Source of the DNA: Infirmifilum sp. NZ
GTDB lineage: Archaea > Thermoproteota > Thermoprotei > Thermofilales > Thermofilaceae
Direction of reading: 5' to 3'
Assembly (NCBI RefSeq): GCF_022693705.1
Contig: NZ_CP094288.1
Span: forward strand, 1,256,443-1,320,442
Length of the DNA: 64,000 bases
Shown piece by piece: positions 24,347 to 32,506 of the stretch. The notes under the pieces were generated by a model. It ran no database searches, was not told the DNA's origin, and saw only the letters and a list, made by a program, of their open reading frames with translations. The number at the start of each line of letters is the position of its first letter. Position 1 is the stretch's first letter. The translations under genes and the position numbers were made by a program.

Positions 24347-25969
24347 GTGTCTTTTCTGCGTCGGACAAAGGAAAAGGAGACAGCTGAGGAAGACGTGATC
24401 ACTCAGATTCAGGCATCTCTTTCAAGCATGGATCGCAAAATTTCATCTTTACCGGAGTCGTTGCAAGAGCCTATAAGAACAAATCTCAGGACTCTCCAAG
24501 CACAGCTCCAAGCTTCACTAGAAGAGCTACGTGGAATGATCGCTGATACCGTTGAGATGCTTCAAAGGCAGCAGACCGTTCTTGAGACGTTACCTGAGCT
24601 TCAGAAAAATCTAGGCGTAGTAAATGAGCTCAAATCCTCACTTGATGCACTTTTAGACAGCGTTGAAACGATCCTTAACACATTACAGAAGAGTGAGGTT
24701 AACTTCAGCACTCTTCCCTCCCTCAAGGCTCAGCTGGACGAACTAGTAACAAGGCTTGAGAATTTTGGCGAGACTCTGAGCTCCAAGCTTGATAGTTTTT
24801 CCGAGGCTTTGAGCTCCAAAACTGCTACCTTAGAGGACTCTATATCCTCTAAAATCGCGAACTTAAAGGAAATACTTGAATCAAGAACCTCGGGTCTTGA
24901 GGAGCTAAGGAAGGTAGTGGATGAGCTACGTGGAATCTCGGAGACTCACAATTTGTTGCGAGACTCCCTTGACAACATGGCTAAGCTAATTGAGGGTCTC
25001 AGCACAACTTTCGAGAACGCCGAGGCCCTAGTCAAGGCTCTGACCGAGGAAACCCAAAAGTACACAAAGCTGGTCGACGAGTACGCTCAGCTGTCGGCCA
25101 AGGCGGAGAGCTTATCAAGGCAGGTCAAAGAGCTGGAAGAGCTACGTGCGGCTCTAGAGCAGAAGGAAAAAGACCTGCTTGAGCGCGAGCGGGCTTTAAC
25201 CCCCCTCTTTGAGCAATTGACCAAGGCGGTGTCGAGGATCCCGGAGGTAGGTGAGCTGGTCAAGTACATAGAGTTCCTTAGGCAAAAGGAGGCGGAGCTA
25301 AATACCAAGCAGGTGGAGATCGAGAGGAGAGAAGCGGAGCTCAAGGCCTTTGCCACTAAAGTTGCGGGCGAGAGTGATGAGCTGAGGAAATTGAGGCTTG
25401 AGCTGGCGGAGCTTGAGAAGAAGCTCAAGGCTTGGGAAGAGGATCTGATGAAGCGGGAGAAGAGCTATGCGGAGAAAATGGAGGAGCTCGCTAGGATTGA
25501 GCGTGAGCTCTCAGAGAAGGAGCGCCGTGTCAGCGCTTTGATGAGCAGGTACGAGGAGCTGTCCAAGCAGGTCGCCGAGAAAGAAGCCCAGCTCAAAAAG
25601 CTCAGCGAGGAAGTAGCGGCTAAAGAGCGCCTGATCAAGGAGGAGCTAGAACCATACCGCGAGAAGCTGATGAAGGAGCAGGAGAGGCTCATCGAGTGGG
25701 AGAAGCGCCTCCTTGACAAGGAGAGGGAGCTGGTAGGCTACCAGCGCATGGTTGCATCAAAGGAAAGTGCCTTAATAGAACTGAGGGAACGGCTTGAGGC
25801 TAGGAAACTCGAACTTGACTCACGCGAGAAAGCCCTAGAGGAAAAGCTGAAGCGGCTGTCCGAACTCGAGGCCAAGGTGCAGCAACTGGAGCGCGAAAAC
25901 GCGGCGCTGAGGGAGGAGATAAGGAAGCGGGACGAAGAAATCCAGAACCTGAAAAAGCTACTGGGCTAG
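24347..25969 (+). CDS. Long coiled-coil protein of unknown function
   Basis: The 540-residue protein is almost all coiled coil. The N-terminal half (1-250) has shorter, Ser/Thr-rich repeats such as 'ETLSSKLDSFSEALSSKTATLED'. The C-terminal half (250-540) has dense Glu/Lys heptads of the type 'ELEELRAALEQKEKDLLERE'. There are no ATPase heads, so it is not an SMC protein, and there is no membrane segment. The GTG start lies about 35 nt after TAAATTATATG (24305-24315), which looks like its own promoter. It abuts a convergent gene with no gap. It may be a filament, scaffold or motor-adaptor protein. Confidence 0.75.
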   Translation: MSFLRRTKEKETAEEDVITQIQASLSSMDRKISSLPESLQEPIRTNLRTLQAQLQASLEELRGMIADTVEMLQRQQTVLETLPELQKNLGVVNELKSSLDALLDSVETILNTLQKSEVNFSTLPSLKAQLDELVTRLENFGETLSSKLDSFSEALSSKTATLEDSISSKIANLKEILESRTSGLEELRKVVDELRGISETHNLLRDSLDNMAKLIEGLSTTFENAEALVKALTEETQKYTKLVDEYAQLSAKAESLSRQVKELEELRAALEQKEKDLLERERALTPLFEQLTKAVSRIPEVGELVKYIEFLRQKEAELNTKQVEIERREAELKAFATKVAGESDELRKLRLELAELEKKLKAWEEDLMKREKSYAEKMEELARIERELSEKERRVSALMSRYEELSKQVAEKEAQLKKLSEEVAAKERLIKEELEPYREKLMKEQERLIEWEKRLLDKERELVGYQRMVASKESALIELRERLEARKLELDSREKALEEKLKRLSELEAKVQQLERENAALREEIRKRDEEIQNLKKLLG

Positions 25970-26296
25970 CTACGCTCCTTTAAGGAAGTATACGAGGAAC
26001 ACGAGTAGCGCGAACATAACCGAAAGTAGGATAGAGAAGATGTTTACCCCCTCTATAACCTTGAACGGTAGCTTGGATCCCCATTCCGGCTCCTCGTCTT
26101 TAGCCATCGTGAGTCCGATTACTGCAGCCAGCACTGCTACTGCCGCTAGGATCAGCGATCCTATAGCGTAAATGAGGGGCGAGCTGTGAGGGTTTACGTT
26201 AAACCCTTCGGTGATCACGAATATACCGGCGTTAAGGAAGAGCGGGATGAACGTCACGATTAGGAGCAGTGTGCTAGGCTTCGTCTTCTCCCCCAT
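25970..26296 (-). CDS. Small membrane protein, three helices, unknown function
   Basis: The 108-residue protein has three hydrophobic segments (about 9-30, 42-64, 82-106) with a charged loop 'AKDEEPEWGSK' between the second and third. No family is recognised. It lies 30 bp after the LysRS gene start region's end on the other side and directly abuts the long coiled-coil gene tail-to-tail. It could be co-transcribed upstream with LysRS (same strand, LysRS ends at 26327, 30 nt before... the ATG), meaning it is the second gene of that unit. Confidence 0.6.
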   Translation of the reverse strand: MGEKTKPSTLLLIVTFIPLFLNAGIFVITEGFNVNPHSSPLIYAIGSLILAAVAVLAAVIGLTMAKDEEPEWGSKLPFKVIEGVNIFSILLSVMFALLVFLVYFLKGA

Positions 26297-26326
26297 GTAG
26301 TCTGACCAGCCGGACGTTTACACCAC

Positions 26327-27952
26327 CTAAGTCAACGAGTAAGCTTCGGCTAACCTCCTAATCACGAAGTCTTTATTAAGCATAGCGAGGTAGGGGGCGA
26401 TTCTTGGCCCACTGCTTCTGCCGAAGAACAGCAGGTAAAGTGCCTGAAAGAATCTCCTCTCCTCTTCCTTGTCCTTCTTAAGCGACATCATGGCATTTTT
26501 AATGGCCTCCTCATCCCACCGGTCTAGAGCACTCAGGGAGGCTGAGAGATCTCTCAAAAGCCTCGCTACACGCTCATCCAGAACTTTAGCCAACTCCTCC
26601 ATCGGTGGCTTCTCCACAATAGATATCTTGTAGTGTTCCGGAGCGTAAAGCTCGAGCCACCTCTTAGCCAGCGCAATCCTGGTCTTCATTCTCTCGAGCT
26701 CCCAGGGCTCCAGCTCACGCGTGAGCTGCTTTGTCTCTCTTAGCCTCTCAATAACCTCGTTTACATCCTCCCCTCTGCTTGGGAGAACCTGCGAGAGTAT
26801 CATCGCGTTCATGTAACGTAGCTGGAACGGGGGGCTTGGATAGGGTTTTCCGAGCAAAGCCAGCTCATAGCTCTTTGACGCGTCTTCGTCCCCCTCCTCC
26901 AGCCCGTAGAACACGCGTTCCGCCTTATCGAAGGCGTCGTAGTAGTTTGGAACCTCCTCTAGGCTCAGGACAACCCGCCTCATAGGCGGTGTGAGGAGGT
27001 AGAGGAACCTCAGAACCTCTGGTTCAGCAACCTCAACCCACTGCCTCGGGGAAAAACCTATGAAGTCGCTCGAACCCATGTCTCCTACGTCTTTTCCTCC
27101 AACCCTGTACCCAACCCACTCGTATGCCAGGCCTACGGGCGGCTTGAACCCGTACACGTTAGTAGCAAGGTCGTTGCAGCTATCCCTTGAGCCACCAGGG
27201 GTGGCGTGGTCTTTTCCGTAAGGCTCGAACATTACTCCAAGGGAGTACCACACTCCCACCCACTCAACCCGCCAGTTGAGCTTCCCGGCGCTGAGGCTCT
27301 GCCAGCCTTCATGCCCGCAGTTCTTGCACACGTACCGAACCCGGAAATTGACAGGATCCACTTCAAGGGCTTCCGTCGTATCAATGCGGCCGCATCGCTC
27401 GCAGATGGGCTGGAAGGGGATAGCGTCTCTGCTGAGCTTCTTTTCCCCCCGATACTTATTGATTGTGCTGATAACCTTCTCGCGTAGACTTGTCACAGAT
27501 AAGAGCACGAACTCCCGCATCTTCTCGTTCCTCTCGTAAAGGTCTTTCGTCGTGACGACCTCGACTTTCTCCGCGAACCGCTCAAGGTAGGAGCCGAAGT
27601 CCTCCCAGTAGTGATCGACCCAGCTCGAGTGACATCCGTGAGGGTCTGGGACCCTATACAGCGGCCACCCTATGTATCCACGCGCCTCCTCGACGTCCTT
27701 AAACTGCCTCAGCTGCCCCTCTTTACCCTTCCAAGCATCTACAGTATATAGAGTCAAAAGGTGTTTTGTCTCCTTGCCGTTTTTCCTAGCAAGCCTCAGA
27801 ACAGTATCGACTATTGTTATCTCTCCCCTAAGCCTACCCACATGCTGTAGACCCGAGACCGATAGACCACCGTTCCCGACTATCAGATCGCTGTTAGCAT
27901 ACTCTGATACAACACGCTTTGCCACGGACTCCAGCCAGTGGGCACCGCTCAT
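26327..27952 (-). CDS. lysS: Class I lysyl-tRNA synthetase with atypical signature loop
   Basis: The 541-residue protein is the right length for class I LysRS and has its family segment 'VMFEPYGKDHATPGGS' (about 240-254) plus 'PPVGLAYEWVG'. HIGH-like 'LQHVG' is at 35-39. A C-x2-C...C-x2-C zinc site is at 184-212. The KMSKS-type loop, usually 'KMSGSKGN' in this family, reads 'VGDMGSSDFIGFS' near 289-301, so the lysines are missing. The protein attaches lysine to tRNA-Lys. TTTATAAC about 33 nt before the ATG may be the TATA box. Either this lineage has diverged, or another LysRS exists and this copy has shifted role. Confidence 0.85.
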   Translation of the reverse strand: MSGAHWLESVAKRVVSEYANSDLIVGNGGLSVSGLQHVGRLRGEITIVDTVLRLARKNGKETKHLLTLYTVDAWKGKEGQLRQFKDVEEARGYIGWPLYRVPDPHGCHSSWVDHYWEDFGSYLERFAEKVEVVTTKDLYERNEKMREFVLLSVTSLREKVISTINKYRGEKKLSRDAIPFQPICERCGRIDTTEALEVDPVNFRVRYVCKNCGHEGWQSLSAGKLNWRVEWVGVWYSLGVMFEPYGKDHATPGGSRDSCNDLATNVYGFKPPVGLAYEWVGYRVGGKDVGDMGSSDFIGFSPRQWVEVAEPEVLRFLYLLTPPMRRVVLSLEEVPNYYDAFDKAERVFYGLEEGDEDASKSYELALLGKPYPSPPFQLRYMNAMILSQVLPSRGEDVNEVIERLRETKQLTRELEPWELERMKTRIALAKRWLELYAPEHYKISIVEKPPMEELAKVLDERVARLLRDLSASLSALDRWDEEAIKNAMMSLKKDKEEERRFFQALYLLFFGRSSGPRIAPYLAMLNKDFVIRRLAEAYSLT

Positions 27953-28257
27953 GGGATCACTAACGGAGAAATGGTGGCGAGTTATAAACCTGGTGCGTTA
28001 AAGCATCTGCTCTCTAGTCGACATGTTACCTATCTCTCCTTAACCCATCTCAGAGACCGGCACCACTCCTCTTGTGCACTCCCTCTCGGGCACGCCCAGA
28101 AGAATGGATTTTGGCAATATTACTAGAACTATTGTTTACAAAGACTACATACGCCCGAGACTTTGGCGCAGGGATACACGTATCATGAAGCTGGCTTGGT
28201 GGTCAAAGGAAAAGCTTAGGCGAGAAGGAGGTAGGTGCACGTTACTTTCAAATTAGT
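27953..28257. other. Intergenic region with no supported gene
   Basis: It holds the leftward LysRS promoter (GTTATAAAC-type sequence near 27980). A 60-codon frame on the plus strand (28074-28256) ends just before the surface-protein gene but has no ribosome site or recognisable content, so it is not called. Confidence 0.5.
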
Positions 28258-30162
28258 GTGGGCCGTAAGGGACGTATGTCTTACATGCGCTCCGCACTAC
28301 TCTTTGCCCTCTCCTCACTTCTAATTGTGGCTACTTTAAAGGCTCTTCCAGTCCTTTACATAAACTACGCCGAAGTACTCGAGTGGGATGGAAACTCGTG
28401 GCGAAATACCTACATATCCTTCAGCGGCGAGACACTCAGTTTCACGACAAGCGGAAAGATCGTTGTGGTTCGCAACGACCCCTCTTCTGGGAAGCAGCCC
28501 GTGGATGTTCAAGTCGACGGGTATAGCTACGTTCCACCCCCCGGTACCGGAGTGTTGTGGTATGCTGTTGTCCTGCAGTTAGATGGCCTGCCGCATACTG
28601 TGATCATGCGTTACGCGGATACGCAGTCGAGAACACCGGTACTGGCGTTCTTTGCTGTCCCAGGTGGGTCGACGGACAGGCCTATTAACATCACCGTGCC
28701 ACGTGTTCCCGGCTTTGTATCTTTAGGCATCAAGGCTGAGGTGCTAGTGCGCGGAAGCAATACGAGTGGAATAATGGACAAGCCGTACTTCACCGTGAAC
28801 TCTTCGACGATCACTGTCCTAGGTGAAACGCTGACAGTTCTTGAGGTACTGGTACCGTTCGAGAACGTGAGCCTCAAGGGGGGCTTTATAAGCGTTCGGT
28901 ACTCTTACCTCTACGGTTTGCAGGGACTCTTCGGCTCAAGGATCAGGCTTCCCCCTTACCCCGAGGAGTATGTCTTCGCCAGTAGTCCTGCTCCTATGAA
29001 TGCCACGCAGGTCATCAACATTCTCAAAGGAAACCCTCCTAAGGTCATCCTCGCGGCGGTAAACTCATCCGAGGTAGAGTTCCCGAGGGTATCTTACAGC
29101 GTGAGTCTCGATGTTAAGCAGCCGAGTAGCCTGTGCGGAGCTACGGACCTCACCTACCGCGTGTTGGGGCAGTCGCTAACGCTAGGCCCCTCTGGGCGAG
29201 CCATAACCCTGAGCGGTGACAACACCACCTTAACGTTCAGATTCTTCGCTAGAGGAGTCTCGCTGGTGGACGTGATAGTGACGACTCCCCCGCCCACGCT
29301 CTCGGTGTCACCGCCACTATATACGCTCAGCTTCACCCTCTACGATAAGACGGGCGGTCGAGTCCGTAACGCCTACTTCACAGTCTACTCAAGCGGGAGG
29401 GTCGTCACCGCGGGAGCAGTCAAGGACGGAGAGGGCTTGGTGTGTCCATTACCTCCGGGGGAGTACATTATCGTGGCTTACCTGGCAAACAGCATCATAG
29501 CTAAGACCAGCGTAAAAATGACTGGCGATGCTTACCTACCCATAACCACCAATACGACCGGTGTGCAGGTGACATTGCTCCGCACTGGAAGCGGGGAACT
29601 GATAGAAAACTTCACGCTGCTCCTTCGAAGCGGCGTGGTGAACTACTCCGCTCAGGGTTTAAGTGGGAAGGCAAGGATCGAAGGGGTTCTCCCGGGCGTT
29701 TACACTTACGAGGTATACGTGTCTGGCGACAAGGTCTTCACAGGTGTGATTGAGGTGTCCGACTCGCAAAACACCTTCGTCCTCTCGATTCCGGTGTACC
29801 GCCTGAGAGTGCAGTTAGTAGGAGCGCTCAACCAGCCTCTCAGCGGGTTTAAGGTCTCGCTGATAGGTGCAGGTGTAAAGAGAGAAGCGGTCACAGATAG
29901 CTCAGGCCGTGTAGACTTCGGTCTCATCCCTAGCGGTTCGTACAAGCTTGCTATCGAGGAACGCACGCTCAACCTGACCATCGTATCTGACTCCTTCAAG
30001 CTCGTCGAGCTGGACGTGATCGCCCGCCTCTACGGCCTCACGATAACGACAAGCCACGTGGAGTTGGCGCTCCTTATTCTCTTCATACTCTTCGTCGTGC
30101 TTGCCGTGAGGAGAGTAGCTAAAGGTTTTAAGAAAGAGTCACAACACATCGTTGAGGTGTGA
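28258..30162 (+). CDS. Secreted, C-terminally anchored surface protein with beta-sandwich repeats
   Basis: The 634-residue protein has an N-terminal signal peptide ('SALLFALSSLLIVATLKALP', about 11-30), a large Ser/Thr/Asn-rich extracellular part with many N-x-S/T sites, two carboxypeptidase-regulatory-like beta domains (about 355-420 'FTLYDKTGGRVRNAYFTVY'; about 515-585 'NQPLSGFKVSLIG' and 'TDSSGRVDFGLIPSGSY') and a C-terminal helix (about 600-620) followed by a basic cytoplasmic tail. It likely sits on the cell surface. GTG 28258 or ATG 28276 may be the start. The next gene, a winged-helix protein, follows within 5 nt. Confidence 0.8.
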   Translation: MGRKGRMSYMRSALLFALSSLLIVATLKALPVLYINYAEVLEWDGNSWRNTYISFSGETLSFTTSGKIVVVRNDPSSGKQPVDVQVDGYSYVPPPGTGVLWYAVVLQLDGLPHTVIMRYADTQSRTPVLAFFAVPGGSTDRPINITVPRVPGFVSLGIKAEVLVRGSNTSGIMDKPYFTVNSSTITVLGETLTVLEVLVPFENVSLKGGFISVRYSYLYGLQGLFGSRIRLPPYPEEYVFASSPAPMNATQVINILKGNPPKVILAAVNSSEVEFPRVSYSVSLDVKQPSSLCGATDLTYRVLGQSLTLGPSGRAITLSGDNTTLTFRFFARGVSLVDVIVTTPPPTLSVSPPLYTLSFTLYDKTGGRVRNAYFTVYSSGRVVTAGAVKDGEGLVCPLPPGEYIIVAYLANSIIAKTSVKMTGDAYLPITTNTTGVQVTLLRTGSGELIENFTLLLRSGVVNYSAQGLSGKARIEGVLPGVYTYEVYVSGDKVFTGVIEVSDSQNTFVLSIPVYRLRVQLVGALNQPLSGFKVSLIGAGVKREAVTDSSGRVDFGLIPSGSYKLAIEERTLNLTIVSDSFKLVELDVIARLYGLTITTSHVELALLILFILFVVLAVRRVAKGFKKESQHIVEV

Positions 30163-30166
30163 AGCC

Positions 30167-30778
30167 TTGTCTCAGGACTGGCGGCTAGAGGTAGCGAAGG
30201 AGATTGGCCTAACGCCGGTTTTCGCGCCCACCCACGAGGACTTTACACTTCTCTTGCTGTACCTTGACGGACGAACCCCCTCTTACGGGGAAGAGGTTTT
30301 GCACGTCATCCTGTTCCTCTACCCCTATGTTCCGCTTTCCGCGTCCCCATCGGTTTTCCTCCCGTTTTCCTCCGACATCGAGCGGTCCCTTGCCTCCCTG
30401 AAAGAGAGGGGCCTCATCGAGGAAAAGATGGAGTTCAGGAGTGGGAGATACGTCAACTCCATCCGCTTGACGGACAGGGGGATAGCTGAGGCGAGGAAGG
30501 TCTATTCGGCGTTCTCGAACAGCTGGGTTCTTCTGAACGGCTTTGTTTTGAGAAAGGGGGCAGACGTGATCGCGGAGCTTGAAGCCCTCAAGAAGACCTA
30601 CAACGACAAATCCCCGCTCGAGCTCCTCAAAGTCTTGGCGTCAAAAGCGGAGTCGGAGGGAGAAGCTTTCGTTAAGCGCTTCAGGCTTCAGAGCGAAAGG
30701 CAGGAGAAACTTGTCCTAGGAATCGCCAAGCAGCTTTCCCGCGACTTAAAGCTGCTGACGCGTGAAACTTACTTTTAA
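30167..30778 (+). CDS. Winged-helix-like cytoplasmic protein of unknown function
   Basis: The 203-residue protein contains 'SFSSDIERSLASLKERGLIEE' type sequence (about 65-85) and 'SIRLTDRGIAEARKVY' (about 100-115), a winged-helix pattern like archaeal regulators, then a helical C-terminus. The TTG at 30167, preceded by GAGGTG, is chosen over TTG 30152 inside the upstream gene. It is 4 nt after the surface-protein gene and 18 nt before the flavoprotein gene, so all three may share a transcript. Confidence 0.6.
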   Translation: MSQDWRLEVAKEIGLTPVFAPTHEDFTLLLLYLDGRTPSYGEEVLHVILFLYPYVPLSASPSVFLPFSSDIERSLASLKERGLIEEKMEFRSGRYVNSIRLTDRGIAEARKVYSAFSNSWVLLNGFVLRKGADVIAELEALKKTYNDKSPLELLKVLASKAESEGEAFVKRFRLQSERQEKLVLGIAKQLSRDLKLLTRETYF

Positions 30779-30796
30779 CAGGGTAGGAGAAATGGG

Positions 30797-31948
30797 ATGG
30801 ACTACGACGTAATTATACTTGGTGGAGGCTCCGCAGGCCTCCAAGCGGCAAGGAGCATAGCTGAAATCGCGGGGCAGCTCAGCGTCCTGCTAATTGAGGA
30901 AGACGCACAGGTAGGCTTTCCGGAGCACTGCACGGGCCTCGTTAGCCTCAGCGGCATCGAGAAAGCCCTGCGGCTAAACCCGGAGCAGGTAGCCATGAAC
31001 TACGTTCGCGGGGCACACATAGTCTCGCCGAGCGGTTTTAGACTGACTGTTGAGAAGGAAGCGCGCGTAGCCGCAGTTGTCGACCGGCCCCTCTACGAGC
31101 AAAAACTCTTCGACATCGTCTCTAGAAGAGCCGACGTCGTGCTAGGGGTTAAGGCTGAGATAGACGGTGTCTCCGTAAAAATCGGCACTAAACGGCTGAG
31201 AGCGAGGTACCTTGTAGATGCCAGAGGTTTAAGGAGTCTCGTGTCTCGGAAGCCTGATGCTCGCAGGTGGGTTCTACCAGCCCTCCAGTACGATATACAA
31301 GTTTACAGCGCGGAGACTGACTACGTGTACATCTTTCTGGGCTCGAAGCTCTCGCACGGCTTCTTCGCCTGGGCCGTCCCCCTCGACGAGGAGAGATACA
31401 GGATCGGGGTAGCATCAAAAGGCATGGTGCTTACGAGGATAAGGTACCTCCTACGCCGCTTAGAGCGGCTCACGGACGGGGAAGTACGCCCTAGAGCGTT
31501 GCGGAAAGTTATAGGAGGGGGAGTCTACACGGGAGGGCTCGCGGATCAGGTTAAGGGTAACGTTTTCTACATTGGGGACTCGGCTGGGCAGACAAAACCC
31601 ACAACCGGAGGGGGGCTGGTATACCACTCCACAGCGGCTCTGCTACTGGCTAAGGCCCTCAAAGCGTGTGAGCCGCGCGCGTACTCTGCTGGCGTAAAGA
31701 GAGCGCTTGGGATGGAGATCTCAGGTCAGCGTTTCTTGAGGAGAGTCCTTAACAGAATACCTGATGGGCAGCTGGACTATATTCTGATGAGCGTTAAAGA
31801 GATCGGTGGGGAGGAGATTATCTCGCGCCACGGTCACATGGATGAACAGATGCGCGTGATGCTGAACCTCGGGTGGGAGATTCTGAGAAAGAGGCCTGAG
31901 CTCTACCTGTCAATACTTAGGTCCCTTTTTTATGCTATCGTATCCTAG
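30797..31948 (+). CDS. Geranylgeranyl reductase family flavoprotein
   Basis: The 383-residue protein has the FAD-binding start 'DVIILGGGSAGLQAA' (3-17), 'EHCTGLVS' (near 48), 'DARGLRS' (near 140) and the second FAD motif 'GNVFYIGDSAGQTKPTTGGGL' region (near 255-275). That is the geranylgeranyl reductase / digeranylgeranylglycerophospholipid reductase family, which saturates the isoprenoid chains of archaeal membrane lipids. Sibling proteins act on other substrates, so exact substrate is not certain. ATG follows a good ribosome site (TAGGAG). Its last 39 nt overlap the convergent iorB gene. Confidence 0.85.
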   Translation: MDYDVIILGGGSAGLQAARSIAEIAGQLSVLLIEEDAQVGFPEHCTGLVSLSGIEKALRLNPEQVAMNYVRGAHIVSPSGFRLTVEKEARVAAVVDRPLYEQKLFDIVSRRADVVLGVKAEIDGVSVKIGTKRLRARYLVDARGLRSLVSRKPDARRWVLPALQYDIQVYSAETDYVYIFLGSKLSHGFFAWAVPLDEERYRIGVASKGMVLTRIRYLLRRLERLTDGEVRPRALRKVIGGGVYTGGLADQVKGNVFYIGDSAGQTKPTTGGGLVYHSTAALLLAKALKACEPRAYSAGVKRALGMEISGQRFLRRVLNRIPDGQLDYILMSVKEIGGEEIISRHGHMDEQMRVMLNLGWEILRKRPELYLSILRSLFYAIVS

Positions 31949-32506
31949 CCTAAGCGCTTGGAGATTTATTTTCAGGAATTCCCCCTTGAACCTCTTCGAA
32001 AGGACCCCCTCTACCTCAGAAGACTCTAAGTCGAGCACCCCGGTGGCGACAACGGCTCCGAGCATGACCATGTTCAAAGCTATGTCTGACCCAGCTCTAA
32101 GCGCTAGCTCCCGGGCGTCCAGAACGTAGGTGTTCCCGCGTGGAAGAGCGGCCAGAAGTTCGTCGCGTGCGGGCACGGTCTTCGAACCCGGGGGTGGGAG
32201 AAGGAAGTCGTTGACTACTACAACCCCGTCTTTTTTCATCAAGGGCAGGCGTCTAACAGCTTCGATCAGCTCAAGCCCCACCAGGACGTCTCCCTCGCTC
32301 TGCGTGACTATGGGAGACACAGCCCCGTCGCCGTACTTGAGGAAGACGACTACCGACCCTCCTCGCTGAGAGAGGCCGTGAACCTCTCCTACGCTGACGT
32401 TGTAGCCTCTTGCCGCTAGTGCCTCGCCGAGAATACTCCCGATGGTGATCAAGCCCTGGCCGCCGACACCCGCAATTATGACGCTTCTCTTGACCACACC
32501 CCTCAC
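31910..32506 (-). CDS. iorB: Indolepyruvate ferredoxin oxidoreductase, beta (gamma-domain) subunit
   Basis: The 198-residue protein has 'VIIAGVGGQGLITIGSILGEAL' near its start and 'GEVHGLSQRGGSV' near 40, the signature of the 2-oxoacid:ferredoxin oxidoreductase gamma domain used by IorB. With IorA it oxidises aryl pyruvates (from aromatic amino acids) to aryl-CoA, reducing ferredoxin. It overlaps iorA by 4 nt on the same strand, and its 3' end overlaps the convergent flavoprotein gene by 39 nt. Confidence 0.93.
   Translation of the reverse strand: MRGVVKRSVIIAGVGGQGLITIGSILGEALAARGYNVSVGEVHGLSQRGGSVVVFLKYGDGAVSPIVTQSEGDVLVGLELIEAVRRLPLMKKDGVVVVNDFLLPPPGSKTVPARDELLAALPRGNTYVLDARELALRAGSDIALNMVMLGAVVATGVLDLESSEVEGVLSKRFKGEFLKINLQALRLGYDSIKKGPKY

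Noticed and set aside
28074-28256. 60-codon plus-strand frame before the surface-protein gene
   Set aside because: No ribosome site, no family, and arginine-rich low-plausibility composition; ends just before the next start by chance.
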